Source: CAVVWJ01 sp965652025 (GTDB lineage: Bacteria; Gemmatimonadota; Gemmatimonadetes; Gemmatimonadales; GWC2-71-9). Taken from it: a stretch of 64,000 nucleotides of DNA. The stretch lies in NCBI GenBank assembly GCA_965652025.1, contig CBFGTM010000002.1:62001-126000 (forward strand). The letters are read 5' to 3'. Under the pieces are notes generated by a model. That model ran no database searches, was not told the DNA's origin, and worked only from the letters and a program-made list of their open reading frames with translations. The translations under genes were made by a program, and so were the position numbers. How positions within the stretch are numbered: the first letter of the stretch is position 1; each line of letters starts with the position of its first letter. Below, piece after piece: positions 43,717 through 52,886 of the stretch.

Positions 43717-45684
43717 TCACAACTGGAACCGCACTCCACCGAACACGCCTCGCGGCCGGCCGGGAAAGCCTACCACCTGGTCGTAGGACTCATCGAAGAG
43801 GTTCTCCACCCGTAGGGTGCCGGCGACTCCCGGACGCCCTGGGCGTGGCGATAGGACTTCCACCTCTCCCGCCAGATCCACGACCGCATAGGCCGGCAGC
43901 TCGACTCTTGCGCTGGGCGTCTGGGCAAAGTCCACGTCCTGTCTGCTCCCCACCCAGGTCAGCGAACCGCCCAGTGTAGCACGGTCCCAGACCCGGGCTC
44001 TCAGGGTGAGCTCCGCCGAGTGGGACGGACGCCGGATCAGGGGCGCGCCCTGGGCGAAGCTGGGCGAGGGCATACCCGCATCATCGGTGGCCTCGGTGAA
44101 CAGATATGTGTACGAGGCAGAGGTCACGATCCCCGCTCCGAGAGTGGAGCCGAGTCCCACTTCGACGCCCCGGGCGGTCGCCTCGGCTCCATTGAAATAG
44201 GTGGGTTCTCCTGGGGGGGCAGACCCATCGTAGAGAATCAGGTCGCGAAACCGCTGATCGAAGTAGGTGCCCCAGAGGCGAAGCTGGCTGGAGAAGATGT
44301 CCTGTTCCAGACCAACTTCCCAGCTGGCCGACTGTTCGGGCTGAAGGGTGGAATCGCCGACCACGAAGGGCGCATCACAGTACTGCTCGCAAAAGGTCGG
44401 CGCCTTGAAAGCTCGGCCCACCGACGCCCGCACTCGGGTCCGCGACGGAAGGCGATAAACCAGGCCGGCACGGTAAGTGAGGAAGGTTCCGAACCCGCTG
44501 TTGTGATCCAACCGCCCGTTCAGGTTGACCGCCAACCCCGAGGGAAGGTCCACCACCCCCTGCGCATAATAGCCGACCGTGGTCCGCCCTCGATCGAAGG
44601 GTGTATCCGGCGTGGTAACGATACCGCCGAAATTGGAGCTGCTCTCTCCCGACTGCCGTTCGGTTTCATGCTCGACCTGGCCGCCGGTGGTCAGCATGAA
44701 CGTGGGCGAGAGCTGGGCATTGAGCCTGAGATCCAAATTTCCCCGATCGTTGCGGCTCTCCCGGCGAGAAGAGAAAGCGAAGCCGCTCGTGTCTGCCGGG
44801 CTATCAGGGGCGTCATTGAAGTCGCCGTCGGCACGGCTGCCACCAGCGGCAAGCCGCAGATCCCAGCTTTGCCCCAGCTGTCGTCCAAACTCGGCGGCAA
44901 GAGAGAGCGCCCGATCCGCATTCGATTGATTGCTGTCGGCCAAGGCGCCGGAGAAGTCGGTTGGAAAATGGTAGCGACTGTCGCCGAAGCGGGTGGTTAA
45001 GCTCACGTCTGTCAGCTCGTCCGGTTTGACGCGCAGGGAGCCGCTGAGCACGGTATTGCCGTAGTCGTTGTTGAAGGGATAAACGCCGTCGGTGGCGGTA
45101 CGGCTTGCATCCGCTGAGTAGTTGACCCGCTCGCTGCCGCCCAGGACGCTTGCGTGGCCCAGGATAGTTCCAAAGCTGCCTGCCTCCGCTCCGCCCTCCA
45201 CCGCCAGGCCGGTAGTTCCCCGCCGGGTGAACACCTGCACCACCCCGGTTACGGCATCCGATCCGTAGAGGACGCTGGCTGGCCCGCGTAGGATTTCGAT
45301 GCGCTCGACGTTATCGGTCGTCAGGTTTGCCCAATTGTACCCGCCGCCGGAGCGATTCACCGGGACTCCATCGACCAGCACTTTGACGTAGTCGCTCTCG
45401 CCGCCCCGGAGAAAGAGAGAGCTCACCCCGCCGTACGAGCTTCCCTGCACCACCGCTGCACCCGGCACCTGCCGAAGTGCATCCTGCACGAACCGGATGC
45501 CGTGAGCCCTGAGCTCCTCGCCAGTGATCGTGGTTACGGAGGAGACCACAGCGTCGGCAGGAAGGGGCGATAGGGCCGCCGTAACCACCAGCTCCTCGAG
45601 CCGAGTGGTATCCTGCTGCTCCTGCGCTGGAACCAGGGTCGGAAGCGCGGCGGAGAAAAGTAGGACATAGGGGAGAAGTCTCAT
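43717..45684 (-). CDS. btuB: TonB-dependent receptor, cobalamin transporter BtuB
   Basis: 655 aa. A signal peptide (LLPYVLLFSAALPTLVPA) is followed by the TonB box RLEELVVTA, plug domain (GIRFVQDALRQVPGAAVV, FLRGGESDYVKVLVDGVPVN, NVERIEILRGPASVLYGSDA) and a beta barrel ending SYDQVVGFPGRPRGVFGGVRFQL with the final aromatic residue F. It moves cobalamin across the outer membrane with TonB energy. Operon order and the riboswitch support cobalamin rather than siderophore uptake. It overlaps the ABC ATPase by 4 bp. Confidence 0.9.
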   Translation of the reverse strand: MRLLPYVLLFSAALPTLVPAQEQQDTTRLEELVVTAALSPLPADAVVSSVTTITGEELRAHGIRFVQDALRQVPGAAVVQGSSYGGVSSLFLRGGESDYVKVLVDGVPVNRSGGGYNWANLTTDNVERIEILRGPASVLYGSDAVTGVVQVFTRRGTTGLAVEGGAEAGSFGTILGHASVLGGSERVNYSADASRTATDGVYPFNNDYGNTVLSGSLRVKPDELTDVSLTTRFGDSRYHFPTDFSGALADSNQSNADRALSLAAEFGRQLGQSWDLRLAAGGSRADGDFNDAPDSPADTSGFAFSSRRESRNDRGNLDLRLNAQLSPTFMLTTGGQVEHETERQSGESSSNFGGIVTTPDTPFDRGRTTVGYYAQGVVDLPSGLAVNLNGRLDHNSGFGTFLTYRAGLVYRLPSRTRVRASVGRAFKAPTFCEQYCDAPFVVGDSTLQPEQSASWEVGLEQDIFSSQLRLWGTYFDQRFRDLILYDGSAPPGEPTYFNGAEATARGVEVGLGSTLGAGIVTSASYTYLFTEATDDAGMPSPSFAQGAPLIRRPSHSAELTLRARVWDRATLGGSLTWVGSRQDVDFAQTPSARVELPAYAVVDLAGEVEVLSPRPGRPGVAGTLRVENLFDESYDQVVGFPGRPRGVFGGVRFQL

Positions 45685-46508
45685 GGAGCCTCCAGACGGG
45701 GTGGAATCTCATCACCTTTGGAGCTGGGATCCGAGGACCGAAGCGGGACGACTTGAGGCGAGCCATCTCGCCAGGCCGTGACGGCCAGCGGCCATTCGAA
45801 GGTCCGGCTCAGGGTCTCTCGCTTGAGCACCTCGGCGGGAGTTCCTTCGGCGATCAGCTCGCCTCGGCTGAGCAGGACGATTCGATGGGCAAACCGGGCA
45901 GCGAGGTTGAGGTGGTGGGTGATAACCAGGCCGGCCAGGCCGCTCTCTACCAGCTCCCGCACCAGCTCGAACAGTTCCATTTCGTGGCGGATGTCGAGCG
46001 AGGCAGTAGGCTCATCCAGTACCAGTGCCTGAGGCTCCTGGGCGAGCGCCCGGGCGACCCTGACCCGCTTCCACTCGCCTCCGGAGAGGGAGTCGACCGA
46101 GCGATCGGCGAGATCGCTGATGTCGCAGCGCTCGAGTGCACTTCGTACCGCGGCTCGATCGCGCTCTGCTGGCGCGCTCAGCGCCCCCAGGTGAGCGTAG
46201 CGGCCCATCATGACCGCATCCGCGACGCGAAGTGGAAGGAGGGCCTCCTCCTGCTGAGCCACGACTCCTACCGTTCGCGCCAGTACCCGCCGCGGCCACT
46301 GGCCAACTGGGCGCCCGTCGACCAGCACCAAGCCCTGCTCGACGGGGACCAGCCCTAGCAGCGCGCGTAGTAGGGTTGTCTTTCCGCTCCCATTGGGGCC
46401 GACCACAGCCACCAGCTGGGCCCTACCCACCTCGCAGCTGACGCGGTTCAGCGCCAGCGGGCCGCCTGCGCGGTAGCGAACCGCGATGTCCCTAGCGGCC
46501 AGGATCAC
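45681..46508 (-). CDS. btuD: Cobalamin ABC transporter ATPase BtuD
   Basis: 275 aa FecCD-family ATPase. Walker A GPNGSGKT (37-44), signature LSGGE (141-145), Walker B ALVLDEP (161-167), and an H-loop (LVITHHLN). Close relatives are ferric-siderophore and cobalamin importers. It energises BtuC for B12 transfer into the cytoplasm. It overlaps btuC and btuB by 4 bp each. Confidence 0.92.
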   Translation of the reverse strand: MILAARDIAVRYRAGGPLALNRVSCEVGRAQLVAVVGPNGSGKTTLLRALLGLVPVEQGLVLVDGRPVGQWPRRVLARTVGVVAQQEEALLPLRVADAVMMGRYAHLGALSAPAERDRAAVRSALERCDISDLADRSVDSLSGGEWKRVRVARALAQEPQALVLDEPTASLDIRHEMELFELVRELVESGLAGLVITHHLNLAARFAHRIVLLSRGELIAEGTPAEVLKRETLSRTFEWPLAVTAWRDGSPQVVPLRSSDPSSKGDEIPPRLEAP

Positions 46509-47476
46509 GCGAGGGTCCTCCGGAGCAGCAGCGCGAACAACGGCACGCCCACTAATGCCGTGATAACTCCGACCGGGAGCTCCAGGGGCCGTACCGCCGT
46601 TCGCGAGACCACATCAGCAATGACCAGGAAGCATCCGCCGACCAGGAACACCAACGGCAGCAGGCTACGATGGAGAGGGCGCACCGTGATTCGTACGGCG
46701 TGGGGCACGACCAGGCCCACAAACCCTACGATCCCACAGGTGGCAACGCTCGCAGCGGTAAGCAGTGCGGTACAGACGTACACCAGGCGCCGAACCCGAT
46801 CAACTTCGGCACCCAGGTGCCGGGCGGGCTCATCACCCAGCGCAAGCAGGTCCAACGATCGGGCGTGAAACAACAGGACACCCAGCGGCAGCACCGCATA
46901 GGCCGAGAACACGGCGAGCGCGCGCCACGAAGCGGTGCCGAAGCCGCCGAGCAGCCAGAGAAAGGCGTTGCGGACACCCGGCGCGTCGGAGAGAACCATG
47001 ATGGCGCTCATCAGAGCCCCGGCAAAGGCGCCGACCACGACGCCGGAGAGCAGCAGCACATGGGGGTCGAGCCGACGGCCGGAGACCACACTCAGGCGAT
47101 AAACCAGCGCAACCGCTGCGAGCGCGCCCAGAAATGCCGCCAATGGAATAGCCCAGGGACTGGCTGCCTCCGAGGCTATGGCAATGACCGCTCCCAGGCC
47201 TGCTCCACTCGACAATCCAAGGAGGTATGGCTCGGCCAACGGATTGCGGATCATCGCCTGGAGCGATGCACCGGAGACGGCCAGGCTTCCACCCACCAGG
47301 AAGGCGAGCACCACTCGGGGCGCCCGAAGATCCCGAACGATGCCAGCCTCCGGGCCCTGTCCCGAGACCAGGCCCTTCCAGACAGCCGTGAGCGGTAGCG
47401 GCACGGCCCCGGCGCTCAGCCCCAGCAGCACGCAGCCGATAACGAGCAACGTGAGTAACACGATGCGGAGGCTCAC
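46505..47476 (-). CDS. btuC: Cobalamin ABC transporter permease BtuC
   Basis: 323 aa from GTG 47476, which overlaps the btuF stop by 4 bp; the longer frame to 47800 re-reads btuF. About nine or ten TM helices of the FecCD/BtuC family, with RVVLAFLVGGSLAVSGASLQAMIRNPLAEPYLLGLSSGAGLGA (in parts LAVSGASLQAMIRNPLAEP and YLLGLSSGAGLGA) and GFVGLVVPHAVRI. Channel for the vitamin from BtuF in the inner membrane. Confidence 0.93.
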   Translation of the reverse strand: MSLRIVLLTLLVIGCVLLGLSAGAVPLPLTAVWKGLVSGQGPEAGIVRDLRAPRVVLAFLVGGSLAVSGASLQAMIRNPLAEPYLLGLSSGAGLGAVIAIASEAASPWAIPLAAFLGALAAVALVYRLSVVSGRRLDPHVLLLSGVVVGAFAGALMSAIMVLSDAPGVRNAFLWLLGGFGTASWRALAVFSAYAVLPLGVLLFHARSLDLLALGDEPARHLGAEVDRVRRLVYVCTALLTAASVATCGIVGFVGLVVPHAVRITVRPLHRSLLPLVFLVGGCFLVIADVVSRTAVRPLELPVGVITALVGVPLFALLLRRTLA

Positions 47477-48432
47477 GGACTCGCCGTCCTCATCTTGGCG
47501 GCCAGCTGCCGGATGGCGGCGGGTGCGCGGGGACTGGGCCGGTTGAACTCGGAGCCGTTGACTCGGAGGAATCGGTGTTCCCGCACCGCTCGGACGACCT
47601 GCCACTCGGGCCGACTGGCGAATGCCGAGGGGCCTTCGGTCGTGGTGAAAATGAGATCCGGATCCCGTGCGGCGACTGCCTCGATGCTGATCACGCCGGA
47701 GGAGGCCGAAACGTCGGCGAACAAGTTCTGACCTCCGGCGCGCTCGATCAGCTCGCTGAGGAAGCTGCCCCGGCCGATCGTCATCGGCGGCTGTTCCCAC
47801 ACGAGAAGCAGCACCTTCCGCCGGTGCGGGGAGGCAGATTGCGAGGCATGGGCCAGCGCGGTGTCGAATACGGCGGCGACGGTATCGGCGCCGGAACGGC
47901 GTCCGGTGAGCAGGCCGAGGATCCGAGCGACTCGGGGAACGTCGCTCAGCGCGTCGGTGTTGAGCCGCAGCGAGGGAATGCCGAGCTCACGGAGTCGGCC
48001 GGCGACGAGAGCGTTCTGACCGGAGTTGTAGAGCACCACGAGATCGGGGCTGGTAGCCAGCACCGCCTCGATGCTCGGCTTGATGCCGTCTCCTAAATTG
48101 CGCACCGCCCGCGCGGCTGGCGGATAATCGCAATACTGAGTCCGTCCAACCACCATGGGACCCGCGCCGATGGCGAACAGCAGTTCGGTGGTGGCTGGAA
48201 TCAAGGAGACGACCCGTCGAGCCGGAGCCGCCAGAACCAGAGTATCTCCCGCGTCATCGACGACGGTGATGCCGCGGGAGACCGCCGGCCTGGTGCCGCA
48301 CCCGCTCGTTCCCAAGCTGAGCACGACGCCGAGGGCTAAACTGAGGTATCGGAGGAGAACCCGGTAAATAATTCCGCCCATCCCTCGCTGGAGGAATGGG
48401 CGGTCGGCGACAGCACGGAGCGGTCGGGGCAC
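47473..48432 (-). CDS. btuF: Cobalamin-binding periplasmic lipoprotein BtuF
   Basis: 319 aa from GTG 48432, chosen because GGAGGG lies exactly eight nt upstream; ATG 48381 (MGGIIYRVLLRY) is the alternative. The signal peptide ends at lipobox LGTSGC (C45). The mature part is a class III binding protein (GDTLVLAAPARRVVSLIPATTELLFAIGAG in parts GDTLVLAAPARRV and SLIPATTELLFAIG), with DLVVLYNSGQN and QPPMTIGRG. It captures cobalamin in the periplasm. First gene of the cobalamin operon, downstream of a cobalamin riboswitch and an SD-sequestering hairpin. Confidence 0.9.
   Translation of the reverse strand: MPRPLRAVADRPFLQRGMGGIIYRVLLRYLSLALGVVLSLGTSGCGTRPAVSRGITVVDDAGDTLVLAAPARRVVSLIPATTELLFAIGAGPMVVGRTQYCDYPPAARAVRNLGDGIKPSIEAVLATSPDLVVLYNSGQNALVAGRLRELGIPSLRLNTDALSDVPRVARILGLLTGRRSGADTVAAVFDTALAHASQSASPHRRKVLLLVWEQPPMTIGRGSFLSELIERAGGQNLFADVSASSGVISIEAVAARDPDLIFTTTEGPSAFASRPEWQVVRAVREHRFLRVNGSEFNRPSPRAPAAIRQLAAKMRTASP
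48375..48402 (-). promoter_or_regulatory. 12-bp hairpin over the alternative btuF ATG
   Basis: On the minus-strand RNA arms 48391-48402 and 48375-48386 pair over 12 bp (one G-U) around the loop CAGC; the ATG at 48381 is inside the 3' arm. The following AAUUAUUUA is only weakly U-rich. It could be part of the riboswitch platform or just coding sequence if GTG 48432 is the start. Confidence 0.45.
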
Positions 48433-48440
48433 GCCACCAA

Positions 48441-48454
48441 CCCTCCCCCGAGGG
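48441..48454 (-). promoter_or_regulatory. Hairpin sequestering the btuF ribosome-binding site
   Basis: CCCUC and GAGGG arms with a GGGG loop on the minus-strand RNA. The 3' arm carries the GGAGGG Shine-Dalgarno, eight nt before GTG 48432. It lies between the cobalamin aptamer and btuF, the place expected for a translational expression platform. Confidence 0.6.
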
Positions 48455-48467
48455 CTTCATGGTGGCA

Positions 48468-48619
48468 CGAACGGAGAGGTCTCCTGGCTTCGGGACTCCA
48501 CTCGCCTTCCCGGTTTCCCAGTGGCGTCTGAGTGGAGCATCTGGCGCGTGAGGCGCCAGCTCCCGTTACAGTGGCGGGGCCGCGCCGGTCTTACACCGGC
48601 TTCCGAGTAGCCCCGTTCG
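48468..48619 (-). promoter_or_regulatory. Cobalamin riboswitch (B12 box)
   Basis: The minus strand has the aptamer elements in order: outer stem arms CGAACGG (48613-48619) and CCGTTCG (48468-48474), the AAGCCGGTGTAAGACCGGC region, the B12 box GCCACTGTAACGGGAG (48560-48575), CCACTGGG with GGGAAGGCG, and AGTCCCGAAGCCAGGAGAC. It lies 36-187 nt upstream of btuF and is expected to repress uptake when cobalamin is abundant. Confidence 0.93.
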
Positions 48620-48648
48620 TGGTCAATCGATTGTCGAGCAGCGCAAGT

Positions 48649-49746
48649 CTATGGCTTCCCACCACCGGCCGCAAGGGTGCTCTCCAGCTGTCGCTTCAGC
48701 CGCGCTCGCTCGGTCTGGTATGCCGCCCATTGGTCATCCGGCATCTCTTGTCGCCTTTCGATAAACTGCGCGTCCAGGGCGGCGATGGTGTCCACCAGCT
48801 CGGAAGCGGTGCCGGACGAGCTGGGGCCCATCCTCCTGCCGATGCCGTACCAGCCGGCTCCAACCAGACCGAGGGCCAGCAGGGCTATAAGGCCAGGCAG
48901 CATCCACGGTGGTGGTCGGAGCAGGCCGGGGACAGTCACCCGTAGAACACCGTTGGACGCCAAGGTGCCGCTCCAGCGTCGGAACACCCGGCCCTGAATG
49001 ACCTGGCTATCCACTGGGGCAATGCCCGGCGCGGAGACTCGCACGCCCGGCTCTTCGGCCAGCACATTGAGCGACAACCCTCTCGGAACCGGTAATTCTA
49101 TGAGCTGCCGGTCGGCCGGAATCTGGTACTGGAGGGTGAGCTGCTTCTCTCCGGGCGCGAGCGCCGAGGCCAGGACGAGAGAATCGCCCGCGCGAGTGAC
49201 TGCGGCCGCGGACACATCCCCCTCACTTAACTCCAGGCCCACCGTTCCCCGGGGCAGGCTGGTACCCCAGGAGCCCCGCACGGTATCGGGGGCTACACGG
49301 GTGCGAATGCCCTCGTTCCGCAGCACCAGCAGGTCGAGAACACTGCGAGCACCGGTCTCGCCACCCGGACGGGTCACAACCAGGTGGCGCGCCTCCAACG
49401 CCACCGGTGCAACGCTCGAGGTGTCGTATACCACGATTCTCAAGCCGGTATCGGGCTTCGCCGGATTGGTCGCCAGCGGTGCCGAGAAGTATTCGATGCC
49501 TGCGTAGCGGGCACTGACCAGGTAGAAGGCGCCGGTATCGGGCCGAAAGTTGAACCGGAATCTGCCCTGCCGATCGGATCGAGTGGAGTCGACCGGGCCC
49601 TGGATCGCCGTTCCCACCCGATGGAGAACGGCGCGTACGCCGCGCACCGGCAGTGAGTCAGCATTCACCACTCGGCCGGCGGCAGGGATTTGGGCGTGCA
49701 ACGGGAAGGAGAGAAGGGAGAGGACGAAACTGACGCAGCGGACCAC
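48649..49746 (-). CDS. Membrane-anchored protein with carboxypeptidase regulatory-like domain, unknown function
   Basis: 365 aa. A signal peptide (FVLSLLSFPLHAQIPA) precedes a carboxypeptidase regulatory-like domain (GRVVNADSLPVRGVRAVLHRV, SDRQGRFRFNF), two more beta-rich regions, and a single TM helix (WMLPGLIALLALGLVGAGWYGI) with a charged cytoplasmic tail (ALDAQFIERRQEMPDDQWAAYQTERARLKRQL in parts ALDAQFIERRQEMPDD and YQTERARLKRQLE). The tail resembles the end of CcmH/CcmI-type or coiled-coil proteins, but I assign no function. It is 8 bp downstream of the bifunctional nuclease, probably in the metK operon. Confidence 0.78.
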   Translation of the reverse strand: MVRCVSFVLSLLSFPLHAQIPAAGRVVNADSLPVRGVRAVLHRVGTAIQGPVDSTRSDRQGRFRFNFRPDTGAFYLVSARYAGIEYFSAPLATNPAKPDTGLRIVVYDTSSVAPVALEARHLVVTRPGGETGARSVLDLLVLRNEGIRTRVAPDTVRGSWGTSLPRGTVGLELSEGDVSAAAVTRAGDSLVLASALAPGEKQLTLQYQIPADRQLIELPVPRGLSLNVLAEEPGVRVSAPGIAPVDSQVIQGRVFRRWSGTLASNGVLRVTVPGLLRPPPWMLPGLIALLALGLVGAGWYGIGRRMGPSSSGTASELVDTIAALDAQFIERRQEMPDDQWAAYQTERARLKRQLESTLAAGGGKP

Positions 49747-49754
49747 GCGCTTGA

Positions 49755-50246
49755 CTATGGATTGAACTTTCCGAAATCCTGGGGGTCCATCTTCTCCAGG
49801 TAGTCCTTGAGCTTGTCCGCCTCGAGCGAGGGAGAAGGCGGCTCGTCGGTTTCCACGCCGCTCTGGTCCAGCAGCTGGTCGCTGGTAAAGATCGGGGCCC
49901 GGGTCCGAAGCGCGAGAGCGATACTGTCCGAGGGCCGGGCATCGACCTGAAAGACCTGGTCCTCCCGGCGGATCAGCAGCTCGGCGAAGTAGGTATTCTC
50001 TTTGACGGCGCTGATCACCACTCGCCGAAGCTCGCCACCCAAGCCCACCAGAATCTGCTTCAGGAGATCGTGGGTCAACGGGCGCTGCGCCTTCATCCCC
50101 TGCAGCTCCATGGCAATGGCGCTCGCCTCCGCCGGTCCGATCCAGATCGGCAGCACCCGCGACCCGTCCTTCTCACGAAGAATGACAACGGGAGTGTTTG
50201 TGGTCCGGTCGAGACCAAGGTGGGCCACAGTGACTTCAATCATCAA
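49755..50246 (-). CDS. Bifunctional nuclease family protein (DUF151)
   Basis: 163 aa. DUF151/BFN domain: VTVAHLGLDRTTNTPVVILRE, PIWIGPAEASAIAMELQG, RPLTHDLLKQILVGLGG, and YFAELLIRR with VDARPSDSIALALRTRAPIF, the conserved core around an acidic D-S-I-A-L motif. Plant BFN relatives are nucleases; the bacterial function is not settled. Cytoplasmic. It follows ahcY by 6 bp. Confidence 0.88.
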   Translation of the reverse strand: MMIEVTVAHLGLDRTTNTPVVILREKDGSRVLPIWIGPAEASAIAMELQGMKAQRPLTHDLLKQILVGLGGELRRVVISAVKENTYFAELLIRREDQVFQVDARPSDSIALALRTRAPIFTSDQLLDQSGVETDEPPSPSLEADKLKDYLEKMDPQDFGKFNP

Positions 50247-50252
50247 TCGCGC

Positions 50253-51596
50253 TCAGGTACCGGCGTCCCAGCTGGCGAGATAGTCCACCTGTTCCGGCGT
50301 CAGTACGTCGATGGAAATTCCCATGCTCTGGAGCTTGAGCCGGGCGATCTCCTGATCCACCGATACCGGCAGCCGATGTACCGACTTGCTCATCTTGGCG
50401 GCATCCCGGGCCAGGACTTCGGCTGCGAGCGCCTGGTTGGCAAACGACATGTCCATGACGCTGGCCGGGTGTCCCTCGGCCGCGGCGAGATTGATCAGGC
50501 GGCCCTCGGCCAGCACCATGATGCGTTTACCCTTGACGACGAATTCCTCTACCATGCCCCGCACATAGCGGCGTCCGCCGGCAATGCGGGCCAGGCCTTC
50601 CAGGTCCAGCTCTACGTTGAAGTGTCCCGAATTACACACGATGGCGCCGTCCTTCATGACGGCGAAGTGCTCGGGACGAATCACGTTGATGTTGCCCGTC
50701 AGGGTTATGAAGAGGTCTCCGATTGGCGCGGCCTCTGCCATGGGCCGGACTTCAAAGCCGTCCATCCGGGCCTCGAGCGCCGGAATGGGATCCACCTCGG
50801 TGACGATGACGTGAGCCCCTGCCCCGCGTGCCCGGCTGGCGACGCCCCGCCCACACCACCCGTAGCCCGCGACCACCACGGTGCTGCCGGCCAACAGCAG
50901 GTTGGTGGCCCGCACCACCCCGTCCAGCGTGGACTGGCCGGTCCCGTACCGGTTGTCGAACATGTGCTTGGTATTGGAATCGTTGACCGCGATGATGGGG
51001 AACTGGAGCACCCCTTCCTTGGCCATGGCCTTGAGCCGGATAACCCCGGTGGTCGTCTCCTCGGTGGATCCCCGCACCGCACTCACCAGCTCCTTCCGTT
51101 CCGCCGCCGAGAGGCCCTCCACCCACCGCCGTATGGGAGGCGCCAGATCGTCCAGCCGGTTCAGCGCGATCATGTGCAGCGACCCCACCAGGTCGGCTCC
51201 GTCGTCCTGGGTCATGTGCGGTCCGAAGGCGAGCGCCTGGGCGATATGGCTATAGTAAGTCTCGTGGTCCTCGCCCTTGATGGCATACACGTGCACGCCA
51301 TGGTCGCGCACCAGGTGGGCGGCCACATCGTCCTGGGTGGACAGCGGATTGGAGGCGCAGAGAGCGACCTCCGCACCAGCGGCCCGCAGAGTCTGCATCA
51401 GGTTCGCGGTCTCGGTGGTGACGTGCAGACAGGCCGAGAGCTTGACGCCTTTCAGCGGCCGCTCCTTGGCGAACCGGGCGCGGATCTGACGGAGAACCGG
51501 CATGGAGCGCTCCGCCCACTCGGTACGACGCTTCCCTTCGTCCGCGAGCGTCAGGTCTTTGATGTCGTACTTTGCGCTGGCAGTCTGAACCGGCAT
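50253..51596 (-). CDS. ahcY: Adenosylhomocysteinase
   Basis: 447 aa. Motifs of SAH hydrolase: SACLHVTTETANLMQTL, GSTEETTTGVIRL, AVNDSNTKHMFDNRYGTGQS, Rossmann GYGWCGRG (244-251) and CNSGHFNVELDL. It splits S-adenosylhomocysteine to adenosine and homocysteine, recycling the product of methylation by SAM made by metK, seven bp upstream. All catalytic residues appear present. Confidence 0.97.
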   Translation of the reverse strand: MPVQTASAKYDIKDLTLADEGKRRTEWAERSMPVLRQIRARFAKERPLKGVKLSACLHVTTETANLMQTLRAAGAEVALCASNPLSTQDDVAAHLVRDHGVHVYAIKGEDHETYYSHIAQALAFGPHMTQDDGADLVGSLHMIALNRLDDLAPPIRRWVEGLSAAERKELVSAVRGSTEETTTGVIRLKAMAKEGVLQFPIIAVNDSNTKHMFDNRYGTGQSTLDGVVRATNLLLAGSTVVVAGYGWCGRGVASRARGAGAHVIVTEVDPIPALEARMDGFEVRPMAEAAPIGDLFITLTGNINVIRPEHFAVMKDGAIVCNSGHFNVELDLEGLARIAGGRRYVRGMVEEFVVKGKRIMVLAEGRLINLAAAEGHPASVMDMSFANQALAAEVLARDAAKMSKSVHRLPVSVDQEIARLKLQSMGISIDVLTPEQVDYLASWDAGT

Positions 51597-51603
51597 GGGC
51601 TCC

Positions 51604-52827
51604 TCAAGGGGCGGCCGACAGCAGATCCTTCACGCGGTCGGGCTGCTCCCAGGTAAAGAAATCGACCTTGTGGCCGTTGTACTGTCCACTCTTCGGCTGG
51701 CGGCCGAAGTGACCATAACTCGCCGTCGGCCGGTAAATTGGCCGCTTCAACTTCAACGCGTCAATGATGCCCTTCGGCGTCAAATTGAACACTTCCTGCA
51801 CCATCTTTTCGAGCTCGGAGTCCGGCAGTGCTCCGGTGCCAAAGGTCTGCACCATGACCGACACCGGTTGTGCCACGCCGATGGCATAAGCCACCTGAAC
51901 CTCACAGCGCCGGGCCAGCTTGGCCTCCACGATATTCTTGGCCACCCACCGCGCGGCATAGGCCGCCGAGCGGTCCACTTTGGAAGGATCCTTGCCACTG
52001 AACGCCCCGCCGCCGTGTCGGGCCATCCCACCGTAGGTGTCCACGATGATCTTGCGGCCGGTGAGCCCGGCGTCCCCATGGGGACCCCCGATGACGAACC
52101 TCCCCGTCGGGTTGATTAGAAACTTAGTCCGGTTGGAGTCCAATCCAGCCTTCTCCAGCACTGGCCGAATGACTTCCTGGACCACGGCGTCGCGGATGGT
52201 ACCGTGGGCCAGCTGCCGGCTCCCGTTCCGCTCCGCATGCTGGGTGGACACCACAACGGTCCGCACGGCAACCGGCTGATCACCTTCGTATTCCACGGAA
52301 ACCTGGGACTTGCCGTCGGGTCGCAGCCATTCGATCCGGGGATGCCCGTTGAGGCCCTTGCGCACGGCCGCGAGCCGCTCGGCAATGCGATGGGCAAGTA
52401 CGATGGGCAACGGCATGCGCTCTCGGGTCTCGTCCGTGGCGTAGCCGAACATCATGCCCTGGTCGCCGGCGCCCTGTTCCTTTTTGCCGCCCGCATCCAC
52501 ACCCATGGCGATATCGGGTGACTGACGGTCAATCGTGGTCAGCACCGCACAGGTGCGCCCATCGAACCCGTAGGAAGCGTCGGTGTAGCCGATCGACTCC
52601 ACGGTCTGCCGTACCAAGTCGGGAATGTGAACGTAGGTGCTGGTAGTGATCTCCCCCGCGACTACGGCCATGCCGGTGGTGACCAGCGTTTCACAGGCCA
52701 CCCGCGCGGCCGGGTCCTGGGCCAGAATGGCATCCAGCACCGCGTCGGAAATCTGGTCGGCGACCTTATCCGGGTGGCCTTCCGTGACTGACTCGGAAGT
52801 GAAGAGGTGATTCTTGGTACCAGCCAT
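51604..52827 (-). CDS. metK: S-adenosylmethionine synthetase
   Basis: 407 aa. Start MAGTKNHLFTSESVTEGHPDKV with GHPDK; ATP/metal motifs GAGDQGMMFGYA and the phosphate loop GGGAFSGKDPSKVDRSAAY. Makes SAM from methionine and ATP. The 59-bp gap to ptsI holds no visible SAM or SAH riboswitch. Leads the metK-ahcY-BFN-48649 gene string. Confidence 0.98.
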   Translation of the reverse strand: MAGTKNHLFTSESVTEGHPDKVADQISDAVLDAILAQDPAARVACETLVTTGMAVVAGEITTSTYVHIPDLVRQTVESIGYTDASYGFDGRTCAVLTTIDRQSPDIAMGVDAGGKKEQGAGDQGMMFGYATDETRERMPLPIVLAHRIAERLAAVRKGLNGHPRIEWLRPDGKSQVSVEYEGDQPVAVRTVVVSTQHAERNGSRQLAHGTIRDAVVQEVIRPVLEKAGLDSNRTKFLINPTGRFVIGGPHGDAGLTGRKIIVDTYGGMARHGGGAFSGKDPSKVDRSAAYAARWVAKNIVEAKLARRCEVQVAYAIGVAQPVSVMVQTFGTGALPDSELEKMVQEVFNLTPKGIIDALKLKRPIYRPTASYGHFGRQPKSGQYNGHKVDFFTWEQPDRVKDLLSAAP

Positions 52828-52886
52828 GGAGTCTTGAATCTCGGGCAGTGGGGTGGACGGCCTCGGGGCGCAGGGCCGGTCCGGTG

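Noticed and set aside
50070..51656. 528-codon plus frame opposite ahcY
   Set aside because: Antisense to AhcY and the nuclease; no domain.
52828..52886. SAM/SAH riboswitch before metK
   Set aside because: Only 59 bp and no SAM-I, SAM-II or SAH motif found.
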